A stretch of 28,281 nt of DNA, from the NCBI GenBank assembly GCA_045587665.1, contig JAZNCT010000079.1, positions 1 through 28,281 of the forward strand, given 5' to 3'. Shown here piece by piece: positions 1-6,437 of this stretch (the first letter of the stretch is position 1; each line of letters starts with the position of its first letter). Below the pieces are notes generated by a model. The model had not been told where the DNA came from and did not search any database. It saw only the letters and a list, made by a program, of their open reading frames with translations. This stretch comes from SIG710 sp045587665 (lineage in GTDB: Bacteria; Bacillota; Clostridia; Oscillospirales; CAG-272). Position numbers and translations under genes: made by a program.

Positions 1-61
1 CAAAATTTAGCAGATACAATTGTGCATTTCTCCAAAGATTATTTCTGTTTCTGACAAATTG

Positions 62-90
62 TTGATTATTAAAAGATTTAATGTTATAAT
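62..90 (+). promoter_or_regulatory. Sigma-A type promoter of the peptide-binding lipoprotein gene
   Basis: A -35 TTGATT at 62-67 and a -10 TATAAT at 85-90 are separated by 17 bp, with a TG extended -10 element at 82-83. The predicted start near 97 gives a leader of about 57 nt carrying a GGGAGG ribosome binding site at 136-141, which is 12 nt before the ATG. Confidence 0.7.
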
Positions 91-153
91 ATCGTGTAAC
101 ACATATTTTGTGCTTATAACATTTTTTCTATTCACGGGAGGTTTTCCAAAATT

Positions 154-1848
154 ATGATTAAACGTTTGATTGCAATGCTTCTCTGCATTCTCATGGTGGT
201 TCCGGTTCTTGCGGGTTGCTCTTCTTATGACCCTAATGAGGATGTGGGAGAAACTATCAATATGTATCTCGACAATGAGGTCTATGATTTTGACCCCGCT
301 TTTGCTTATCGTTCCAAAGAGGCTCTTAAGCTTTCAAGTCTTTTCTTCTCCGGACTTTTTTATGTAGATGACAACGGAAAGCTCTGCAAGGATCTAGTAA
401 AAAAATATACCATTGAAGACGATGACGAACAGGAAAAATATCAGATAGAAATTGAACTTAAAGACGCTTATTGGTCTGACGGTAACCTGATTACATCAAA
501 GGACGTGCTCTATGCCTGGAAGCGTATTCTTGATCCCAGATCTGTTTCCGACGCCGCGCCCCTTCTTTATGAGATCAGAAACGCTTATGATGCTAAAAAC
601 GGCAACTGCTCTCTTGATGATATTGGTGTTTATGCAGTTGATAATGATACACTTATTATCGAATTTGATCAGCCTATTGATTATCAGGATTTCCTTTACA
701 ATCTTGCAAGTCCTTGTCTTGTTCCCCTTCGCGAAGCTGCAGTTTCTAAAAATGAAAACTGGGCAAAGCATCCTTCTTATCTTCTCTGCAGCGGTCCTTT
801 CATCCTTCGTGAAGCTGTTTACGGAACATCCCTTACGCTTGAAAGAAATTCTTATTACTTCCGCAACAGAGAAAAGGATAGCATTAAAAAATCCGTAACC
901 CCCTATAGAATAGTTGTTGATTATTCCAGGAGTGCCGCAGATCAGATTGAAGCTTATAAAAATGGTGAGATCGCTTATGTTGGAAACATTGCTCTTGAAA
1001 ATCGCGCAGAATTCAAGGATACCGCCAAGGTTTATAACTCCCTTTCAACTCTTTCCTGCTATTTTAATCTTGACAATCCCATTTTTGCAGATGTAAACAC
1101 ACGCAAGGCCCTTTCTTCTGCTATCGACCGTACCGCAATCGCTGAAAAGCTTGTTTTTGCTGAGCCTGCAACTGCTCTCGTTCCGGAAGGCGTTTTTGAA
1201 GCAAAAAAGGCAGGCAAGAACTTCCGAGATGTTGGCGGTGATTACTTGGCAGCAACTGCTCAGTCTGCCGGCACATCATTCAGCGGCGAATTTTCAATTT
1301 CTGTAGCCGACAACGAGGCGGATATTGCCGTTGCAGAAATGCTTAAGGCATCCTGGGAGGCTCTCGGATTTAAGGTAAGTCTTACTAAGCTGGGAACAAG
1401 CCCCACAGATGTTGTTCTTGAAGGTGAAAAAACACCCACAAAGGAATTTGTTACTGATGATTATAAGAATGCGCTTAAATCCGGCGACTTTGATGTTATC
1501 ATTGCCGATGTAAATGCTCTTGACACCGATGCTTTTTCGATGCTTGCACTCTATGCCACAGGCTATTCTGGACGCAATCTTATATTCACACTTGATTCTT
1601 ATGAAGAAGCTTACAATATAACAGGCTACAACAGTGAGGCTTATAATCAGCTTATAGACTCTGCATTTGCAGAAAAAAATGTTTCAAAGAGAGCTTCTTT
1701 GCTTCACGATGCTGAAAAGCTCCTTATGGAAGAGCTCCCTGTTTGCCCAATAGTTTTCACAAAAGAAGCCGTACTTATGGACGGAGTCAAGGGTGTTGAA
1801 ATTGATTACTTCGGATACCCCGAGCTTAAGGGAATCAAGCTTAGATAA
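154..1848 (+). CDS. Oligopeptide ABC transporter substrate-binding lipoprotein (SBP family 5, OppA-like)
   Basis: This is a 564-residue extracellular solute-binding protein of the OppA/DppA type (SBP_bac_5), which would capture peptides and pass them to a membrane permease. The N-terminus is a lipoprotein signal peptide with an LAGC lipobox, so Cys22 should be lipidated and anchor the protein to the outer membrane face. Family features include the early YDFDPAFAYRS stretch, the YWSDG and DVLYAWKRILDP segment around residues 105-130, and ALSSAIDRTAIAEKL in the second lobe, which matches the family ALxxAIDR motif. Length is normal for the family. No permease or ATPase gene lies beside it: downstream is a terminator and then a pseudogene, so it is monocistronic here and must rely on a transporter encoded elsewhere or act as a peptide sensor. 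Confidence 0.93.
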   Translation: MIKRLIAMLLCILMVVPVLAGCSSYDPNEDVGETINMYLDNEVYDFDPAFAYRSKEALKLSSLFFSGLFYVDDNGKLCKDLVKKYTIEDDDEQEKYQIEIELKDAYWSDGNLITSKDVLYAWKRILDPRSVSDAAPLLYEIRNAYDAKNGNCSLDDIGVYAVDNDTLIIEFDQPIDYQDFLYNLASPCLVPLREAAVSKNENWAKHPSYLLCSGPFILREAVYGTSLTLERNSYYFRNREKDSIKKSVTPYRIVVDYSRSAADQIEAYKNGEIAYVGNIALENRAEFKDTAKVYNSLSTLSCYFNLDNPIFADVNTRKALSSAIDRTAIAEKLVFAEPATALVPEGVFEAKKAGKNFRDVGGDYLAATAQSAGTSFSGEFSISVADNEADIAVAEMLKASWEALGFKVSLTKLGTSPTDVVLEGEKTPTKEFVTDDYKNALKSGDFDVIIADVNALDTDAFSMLALYATGYSGRNLIFTLDSYEEAYNITGYNSEAYNQLIDSAFAEKNVSKRASLLHDAEKLLMEELPVCPIVFTKEAVLMDGVKGVEIDYFGYPELKGIKLR

Positions 1849-1874
1849 TTCTTTATTTATGCTTTCGTTATAAT

Positions 1875-1918
1875 AAAAAATACAGGCTCATTATTGAGCC
1901 TGTATTTTTTATTTTTTG
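1875..1918 (+). terminator. Rho-independent terminator after the peptide-binding lipoprotein gene
   Basis: A 16-bp perfect stem (1875-1890 with 1895-1910) closes on a 4-nt loop and is followed by a T-rich tract to 1918. It starts 26 bp after the stop codon. Confidence 0.9.
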
Positions 1919-1919
1919 T

Positions 1920-2377
1920 TGCACTTCTGAGATCCGAAGGTGACATTCCGAATTCTTGACGAAAGAATCGGCGTCCCCTCAGAAGATGGATATATCTATC
2001 TTGAAAATTACACTCTTGAAAAACTCTCTTAAAACGGTGTTTATATCTCAGAGTTCCGATTTTTCTATAACGAAAAAATGAAAATGATAACATAAAAACA
2101 AATTATGAATTTGTAAACGAGGCAAGCACGTCTTGGTCATAAAATTGTAAAGATTTTTGGGGCGGATAAGAGCAGGTCCTGCAACAGCATTATATCACAG
2201 TTGACACAAGCGAGCTTTCCTACACCAAAGGGGTAATTAAAATCGAGGACGGAAACCTGATTTTATACGTTGCAGAAAAATGACGCTGATGCCATTTATT
2301 TTGAAACTGCATACTGAAAGTGGAATTATCGCTGTGAAGGTCGTGAAGCATATGCAAAAGAAAGATACGGCGAATAA
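1920..2377 (+). pseudogene. Decayed remnant of an unidentified coding sequence
   Basis: Conceptual translation gives coherent protein-like stretches interrupted by stops and frame changes. The first runs from about 1933 and includes VTFRILDERIGVPSEDGY, then meets a TAA and continues with NGVYISEFRFFYNEK. The frame then shifts near 2075 to NYEFVNEAS, meets two more TAA codons, and continues as ITVDTSELSYTKGVIKIEDG to about 2280. A further one-base shift leads to NDADAIYFETAY, a TGA, and a tail ending ERYGE with a stop at 2375-2377. The pieces add up to about 140 residues in one consistent order, with at least four in-frame stops and two frameshifts and no start codon or ribosome binding site, so it is a relic of a C-terminal region. 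I do not recognise the family. An intact terminator still follows it. Confidence 0.72.
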
Positions 2378-2380
2378 ATT

Positions 2381-2416
2381 AAAACGGGCTTATTAAAAAA
2401 ATCGGCCCGTTTTTCT
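2381..2416 (+). terminator. Rho-independent terminator behind the pseudogene
   Basis: A 9-bp stem AAAACGGGC (2381-2389) pairs with GCCCGTTTT (2405-2413) across a 15-nt A-rich loop and runs into a T-rich tail. It sits 4 bp after the relic's last stop codon, as expected for its original terminator. Confidence 0.75.
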
Positions 2417-2436
2417 TTTAAAAATCGAATTGCATA

Positions 2437-2465
2437 TTGTATTTTTTAGAAATGCGTGGTATAAT
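2437..2465 (+). promoter_or_regulatory. Promoter of ddh
   Basis: A weak -35 TTGTAT (2437-2442) lies 17 bp before a perfect -10 TATAAT (2460-2465), with an extended TG at 2457-2458. The predicted start is near 2472, 28 nt before the ddh ATG. Confidence 0.65.
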
Positions 2466-2499
2466 TACAGGGAAAATTTGATCACAGGGGTGATTTATA

Positions 2500-3492
2500 A
2501 TGAAAAATAAGATCAGAATTGCCATTTTAGGCTACGGCAACCTTGGCAGGGGTGTTGAGCTTGCGGTGAGGAGCTGCCCTGATATGCAGCTCTCTGCCTT
2601 CTTTACAAGGAGATATCCGAGCTCTCTTAAAACTCTGACTCCGGGTGTGCCGATATATCATGTGGACAAGGCTATCGAAATGAAGGATAATATTGACGTT
2701 ATGATAATTTGCGGCGGAAGCGCAAAGGATCTGCCCACTCAAAGTCCTCTTTATGCACAGCATTTTAATATTGTTGACAGCTTTGATACCCACGCAAAAA
2801 TTCCAGAGCACCTTAAAAATTGCCACGAGAGCGCAAAAATCGGGGGAAAGGCCTCTTTAATATCTGCAGGCTGGGACCCGGGAATGTTCAGTCTGCAGCG
2901 TTTGCTTGGCAACAGCGTTCTTCCAAACGGCAAAGACTATACCTTTTGGGGCAAAGGCGTGAGCCAGGGCCACTCCGATGCCATAAGAAGAATAGAAGGC
3001 GTACTCGATGCAAAGCAATATACTATCCCGATTGAAAAAGCCCTCCAAAAGGTAAGAGGAGGTGAAGATCCGGATCTGACCACAAGAGAAAAGCACATAA
3101 GAGAATGTTTTGTTGTTTGTGCCAAGGGGGCAGACAAGGATCGCATTGAGCATGAGATAAAAACCATGCCAAACTATTTTGCTGATTATGACACAACCGT
3201 GCATTTCATAACAGCCGAGGAAATGCAGCGTGATCACAGCGGTATTCCCCACGGTGGCTTTGTTATGAGAAGTGGAAAAACCGGCGAGACCGGAGAAACC
3301 GGGCATATGATAGAATACTCCCTTAAGCTCGGTTCTAACCCGGAGTTTACAGCAAGCGTTCTCGTTTGCTGTGCAAGAGCGGTATATAAAATGAACGCTA
3401 TGGGTGAGATTGGTGCTTTTACTATGTTTGATATTCCGCCCGCATATTTTTCTCCAAAGCCTCGTGAAGAACTTATCAAAGAACTTCTTTAA
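2500..3492 (+). CDS. ddh: meso-Diaminopimelate D-dehydrogenase
   Basis: This 330-residue cytoplasmic enzyme makes meso-2,6-diaminopimelate in one NADPH-dependent reductive amination of tetrahydrodipicolinate, bypassing the acylated branch of the lysine pathway and feeding peptidoglycan and lysine synthesis. The N-terminal Rossmann motif is GYGNLGRGVE (residues 11-20). Further family hallmarks are WDPGMFSLQRL near 127 and FWGKGVSQGHSDAIRR near 149-164 in the substrate domain, and FDIPPAYFSPK near the C-terminus. Length matches the usual 320-330 residues. The start is set by the AGGGGTGA ribosome binding site at 2486-2493. It is transcribed alone from its own promoter and ends in a bidirectional terminator shared with the next, convergent gene. 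Confidence 0.95.
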   Translation: MKNKIRIAILGYGNLGRGVELAVRSCPDMQLSAFFTRRYPSSLKTLTPGVPIYHVDKAIEMKDNIDVMIICGGSAKDLPTQSPLYAQHFNIVDSFDTHAKIPEHLKNCHESAKIGGKASLISAGWDPGMFSLQRLLGNSVLPNGKDYTFWGKGVSQGHSDAIRRIEGVLDAKQYTIPIEKALQKVRGGEDPDLTTREKHIRECFVVCAKGADKDRIEHEIKTMPNYFADYDTTVHFITAEEMQRDHSGIPHGGFVMRSGKTGETGETGHMIEYSLKLGSNPEFTASVLVCCARAVYKMNAMGEIGAFTMFDIPPAYFSPKPREELIKELL

Positions 3493-3530
3493 AAAAATAA
3501 CGCTGTCGATGTCGACAGCGTTATTTTTTT
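3491..3530. terminator. Bidirectional terminator between ddh and the quinone oxidoreductase gene
   Basis: The inverted repeat CGCTGTC (3501-3507) / GACAGCG (3514-3520) is flanked by a run of seven A on the left and seven T on the right, so it provides a U-tract in both directions. The stop codons of the convergent genes lie at its two edges (3492 and 3529). Confidence 0.9.
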
Positions 3531-4512
3531 ATTTAACAGAAAGCACAACTTTGCCAACGCTCCTGCCCTCTCGAAGCTCTCTGTGTCCTTCATCAGCAGC
3601 TGTTATAGGCAAAACCTTGTGTATAGTCGGTCTTATCTCACCGCTATTTACCTTGGGCCATATGTCTTTAACAAGATCAGATAAAAGCTGAGCCTTAAAT
3701 GCCGGAGTTCTCGAACGAAGGGTGCTGCCTATAATGCGAACATTGCGAACATAGATATTCTTCAGATCTATCTCAGTTTTAGTGCCCGCAAGTGCCGCAA
3801 TCATTATCCACCTTGCCCCGTGTTTAAGATAATGAAGCGAACGCCCCATCATCTCACCGCCAAGGCAGTCGATTGCAACATCAACACCTGTGCCTGCCAT
3901 AAGTTCTGCAGACAAAACATCCTCTATCTTCTCTTTCTTTGTATTTATAACAACATCTGCGCCAAGGGCCTTGACCTTTTCTATATAGTCATCCTGAATA
4001 ACGGTTGAAATGACCCTTATGCCAAAAGCCTTTGCCATAGGTATAAGAACACTTGCAAGTCCGCTTGCACCTGCGTGCATCAGCAGTGTATCACCGCTTT
4101 TAATTTTCCCCTCAAAAAACAGGTTTAGATATGAGGTTGCAAAAGCCTCAGGCATTGCCGCAGCCTCTATCATAGAACAGCCCTCGGGCACCGGCATAAG
4201 CATATCGTATTTTATACTCACATACTCGGCATAGCCGCCTCCGCCAAGAAGCGCACAAACCTTATCACCGATCTTAAAATTACTCTTTTGCTTTGCTCCC
4301 TCTGACATATCGGCTATAACACCCGAAATCTCAAGCCCCATCCATTCGGGGCAACCGGGAGGAGGCGGATAATCTCCCTCTCTCTGCATAAGGTCTGCTC
4401 GGTTTATTGCTGCATAGTGTATCTCAACAAGAACCTCATCCTCCATAAGACAAGGATCCGGAACATCGCTCCATATAAGGTCTTTGTTTTCATCAACAAG
4501 AATAGCTTTCAT
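3529..4512 (-). CDS. NAD(P)H quinone oxidoreductase, PIG3-like zinc-independent MDR family
   Basis: This is a 327-residue medium-chain dehydrogenase/reductase without structural zinc ligands, probably reducing quinones or other electrophilic carbonyls with NADPH in the cytoplasm. The segment NRADLMQREGDYPPPPG (about residues 37-53) is diagnostic of the PIG3 subfamily. The cofactor fold is marked by LLMHAGASGLASV near residue 140, where the family usually has HGGASGIG. The start chosen is ATG 4512, eight nt after an AAAGGAG ribosome binding site; an in-frame extension to 4581 has no such site and would run over the promoter region. It is divergent from folA. The physiological substrate cannot be read from sequence. 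Confidence 0.88.
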   Translation of the reverse strand: MKAILVDENKDLIWSDVPDPCLMEDEVLVEIHYAAINRADLMQREGDYPPPPGCPEWMGLEISGVIADMSEGAKQKSNFKIGDKVCALLGGGGYAEYVSIKYDMLMPVPEGCSMIEAAAMPEAFATSYLNLFFEGKIKSGDTLLMHAGASGLASVLIPMAKAFGIRVISTVIQDDYIEKVKALGADVVINTKKEKIEDVLSAELMAGTGVDVAIDCLGGEMMGRSLHYLKHGARWIMIAALAGTKTEIDLKNIYVRNVRIIGSTLRSRTPAFKAQLLSDLVKDIWPKVNSGEIRPTIHKVLPITAADEGHRELREGRSVGKVVLSVK

Positions 4513-4537
4513 ATAAAAACTCCTTTCTTTTTTTATA

Positions 4538-4566
4538 ATTATAAATGAACCTGGAAAATAATTAAA
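4538..4566 (-). promoter_or_regulatory. Possible promoter of the quinone oxidoreductase gene
   Basis: On the minus strand a perfect -10 TATAAT (4538-4543) is preceded at 17 bp by TTTAAT (4561-4566), a poor -35. Position upstream of the ribosome binding site is right, but the -35 match is weak. Confidence 0.35.
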
Positions 4567-4605
4567 GACAGTATTGTGCAAAAAAAGAAAACTATTCTGC
4601 TATGC

Positions 4606-4634
4606 TTGACGTTTATATTAAAAAGTGATATAAT
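4606..4634 (+). promoter_or_regulatory. Promoter of folA
   Basis: A -35 TTGACG (4606-4611), 17 bp spacer and -10 TATAAT (4629-4634), with an extended TG at 4626-4627. The predicted start is near 4641 and the leader is about 24 nt, just enough for the AAAGGA ribosome binding site. Confidence 0.85.
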
Positions 4635-4664
4635 AATAAAAACAAATTCAGAAAGGATCTCATT

Positions 4665-5126
4665 ATGATAGCTTTGATAGCGGCATATGACAAAAACAGA
4701 GTTATTGGCTGTGGCGGACATATTCCATGGAAAATAGAGGGCGAACAACGCAGATTCAGGGATCTGACAATGGGAAATGCCGTTATAATGGGGAGAAAGA
4801 CCTATGAGGAAATAGGCAGACCGCTGCCCGGCAGGCTTATGATAATCCTTTCAAAAACCAAGAGCTTTGATGGCTGTCTCAGCGCAAACTCCCTTAGCAG
4901 AGCGTTGGAGCTTGCCGGCGGCAAGGACGTGTATATCTCGGGAGGTGCCGGTCTATATAAAACAGCGCTCCCGCTTTGCGAAAGGCTCTATATAACAGAA
5001 ATTGAAGGAGAATTTGAAGGAGACGTTTTTTTTCCGGATTTTGATGAAAGCTTATATAAAAAAGAGATAATTTCAAAAACAGAGGGTAAAATTCCCTACA
5101 CCTATCTTACTTATACAAAGCTATAA
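4665..5126 (+). CDS. folA: Dihydrofolate reductase
   Basis: This 153-residue enzyme reduces dihydrofolate to tetrahydrofolate with NADPH and is the target of trimethoprim. The N-terminal NRVIGCGGHIPWKI segment (residues 11-24) carries the family IPW motif. The active-site acid is Glu27, lying at the position of Asp27 in the E. coli enzyme. NADPH-binding motifs are GRKTYEEIG and LPGR (about 43-56) and the ISGGAGLY glycine pair near 92-99. Length is normal for a chromosomal enzyme. An AAAGGA ribosome binding site 9 nt upstream supports the ATG. No thymidylate synthase gene is adjacent. The stop codon lies inside the shared terminator. Confidence 0.95.
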   Translation: MIALIAAYDKNRVIGCGGHIPWKIEGEQRRFRDLTMGNAVIMGRKTYEEIGRPLPGRLMIILSKTKSFDGCLSANSLSRALELAGGKDVYISGGAGLYKTALPLCERLYITEIEGEFEGDVFFPDFDESLYKKEIISKTEGKIPYTYLTYTKL

Positions 5127-5160
5127 CAAAAGCCTCCGCAAGCGGAGGCTTTTGTTATAG
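5121..5160. terminator. Bidirectional terminator between folA and the SDR gene
   Basis: A perfect inverted repeat of 19 bp per arm (5121-5139 and 5142-5160) around a 2-nt centre, with a G+C core CCTCCGC/GCGGAGG and T-rich flanks on both strands. The folA stop codon (5124-5126) is part of the left arm. Confidence 0.88.
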
Positions 5161-5197
5161 AATTACATCTACATAGAATTTATCGGGTATAACACTC

Positions 5198-6097
5198 TTA
5201 TATCTCATTTTTCATATTTTCAGTTATCTGAGAAAATATCTTCTCTGCCGTGTTATAAATAAAGCATTGCTCTTCTTTATCAGCGGTTTTAAGGCGCTTC
5301 TTTTTTGGGAAGCCCCAAATGTCAAAAGAATTCGGACCTATCCAGCTTCCGCTCTCGCATCTGTCAAAAATACCCTTAATTATAGACAAAGCGGCTTTTT
5401 TCGGTTTCATAAATATAAACTTCATAGGATGCTTGATGATAGCAAAAATAAGCGGAGGATAATGGGCTGTTATACCCGTAAAAGTTATGCCGGGGTGCAC
5501 AATAGCAAGCCCTGCTTCTTTCTCATCTTTAAATAGGGTGTCGAGTGAATACATAAGATATCTTTTTGCATTTCCGTAAACAAGGCTTGCCTTCTTTCTC
5601 CCTGAAAAATCAATGTCGCGTCTATCAATTTTTGAATAGTTGTGCGCAATGCTTCCAACGGCAATCAAGGTTCCCCTTGATCTTCTGAGATCGCCCAGAA
5701 GCTTTTTAGCCATATAATAAGGTGAAACAAAATTTATTTGAAAAACATTGTCATATCCTGTACTGCATTTATGTCTGGGTATGCTGTATGCACCCGCGTT
5801 CAATATAACACAGTCTATTTTTCTTCCGCTTAAAATTCTGCAAACAGAATCAACAGAAGCTATATCTTCCATATCTGCAATCATTTGTAGAATATCGGCA
5901 GAAGCAAACTCCGATTTCAAAGCTTTTATTAACTTATCAGACTTGTTTTTATTCCTGTCAACAAGTATAAGCGATGCTTCAAGTGAAAGAAGATGTCTGC
6001 ACAGCTCCCGTCCAATGCCACCAGATGCACCGGTAACAACAAGCTTTTTCCCTTTCAGAGATTCTGTGTTGTCTTCAAGCCATTTTTTTATATTCAT
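5198..6097 (-). CDS. Short-chain dehydrogenase/reductase (SDR), retinol-dehydrogenase-like
   Basis: This is a 299-residue classical SDR oxidoreductase using NAD(P)H on an unknown substrate. Visible motifs are TGASGGIG (cofactor binding, residues 22-29), NAGAY (about 101-105), the catalytic Ser in AVGSIAHN and the YGNAK catalytic Tyr/Lys pair near 175-179. The C-terminal third (PGITFTGITAHYPPLIF and following) resembles the variable lid of retinol dehydrogenase or protochlorophyllide reductase-like SDRs. Length is slightly above the 250 typical of classical members. The only plausible start is ATG 6097 because an in-frame stop lies just upstream. It has no ribosome binding site at normal spacing; the nearest, GGGAG, is about 32 nt upstream with two small palindromes between. 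Confidence 0.87.
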   Translation of the reverse strand: MNIKKWLEDNTESLKGKKLVVTGASGGIGRELCRHLLSLEASLILVDRNKNKSDKLIKALKSEFASADILQMIADMEDIASVDSVCRILSGRKIDCVILNAGAYSIPRHKCSTGYDNVFQINFVSPYYMAKKLLGDLRRSRGTLIAVGSIAHNYSKIDRRDIDFSGRKKASLVYGNAKRYLMYSLDTLFKDEKEAGLAIVHPGITFTGITAHYPPLIFAIIKHPMKFIFMKPKKAALSIIKGIFDRCESGSWIGPNSFDIWGFPKKKRLKTADKEEQCFIYNTAEKIFSQITENMKNEI

Positions 6098-6101
6098 AAA
6101 A

Positions 6102-6123
6102 CCAAATTAGTTTGGGATATCCC
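6102..6123 (-). promoter_or_regulatory. Overlapping palindromes in the SDR gene leader
   Basis: CCAAATTAGTTTGG (6102-6115) and GGGATATCCC (6114-6123) are two inverted repeats that overlap by two bases in the 5' leader of the SDR gene, between its GGGAG element and its ATG. They could be an operator or two mutually exclusive RNA hairpins that shorten the ribosome-binding-site-to-start distance. Function is inferred only. Confidence 0.35.
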
Positions 6124-6153
6124 ATTCTTCTCCCTTTCGTGTTTTCTGATAAT

Positions 6154-6182
6154 ATTATATTACGAATATCCGAATTTTTCAA
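6154..6182 (-). promoter_or_regulatory. Promoter of the SDR gene
   Basis: On the minus strand a -35 TTGAAA (6177-6182) and a -10 TATAAT (6154-6159) are separated by 17 bp. The predicted start near 6147 gives a leader of about 50 nt. It is divergent from the SLH-protein promoter about 110 bp away. Confidence 0.75.
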
Positions 6183-6292
6183 GACGATTTTGATAAACAC
6201 CCTGTATTTTTATTTTATTAAACTTACGTTATTTAAAGCAATCGCTATTTGCAAAAAAAATTGAAAAAAATTTATTTTTTTTATTTGTGGTG

Positions 6293-6321
6293 TTGAAAAA
6301 ATATGGAAAATGTGTTATAAT
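6293..6321 (+). promoter_or_regulatory. Promoter of the giant SLH surface protein gene
   Basis: A -35 TTGAAA (6293-6298), 17 bp spacer and -10 TATAAT (6316-6321) with an extended TG at 6313-6314. An A/T-rich tract of A and T runs lies just upstream (6252-6285) and could act as an UP element. The predicted start near 6328 gives a 110-nt leader. Confidence 0.8.
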
Positions 6322-6357
6322 TCAAATTGAAAGTTATGTGAAAAATCAAAATGACTT

Positions 6358-6418
6358 TTTGCCTGTTAATTATAAGCCATAGGCAAAGATCAGAAGCAAA
6401 AGCTTTCTTGATTCTGAT
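6358..6418 (+). promoter_or_regulatory. Two stem-loops in the leader of the SLH surface protein mRNA
   Basis: The leader has two clear inverted repeats: TTTGCCT (6358-6364) with AGGCAAA (6381-6387), and ATCAGAA (6389-6395) with TTCTGAT (6412-6418), the second enclosing an AAGC/GCTT inner pair. The AAAGGAG ribosome binding site (6425-6431) follows 6 nt after the second stem. They may stabilise the long mRNA or control translation. I do not recognise a known riboswitch class. Confidence 0.4.
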
Positions 6419-6437
6419 GATATGAAAGGAGAAAAAC

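Noticed and set aside
4513..4581. Extended N-terminus of the quinone oxidoreductase from 4581
   Set aside because: The extra 23 residues do not belong to the family, run over the promoter region and end in the true AAAGGAG ribosome binding site.
6328..6437. Cyclic-di-GMP or other known riboswitch before the SLH protein gene
   Set aside because: Two stems are present, but the conserved core bases of GEMM-type aptamers (CACAGGGCAAAC and GACGCAAAG elements) are missing.
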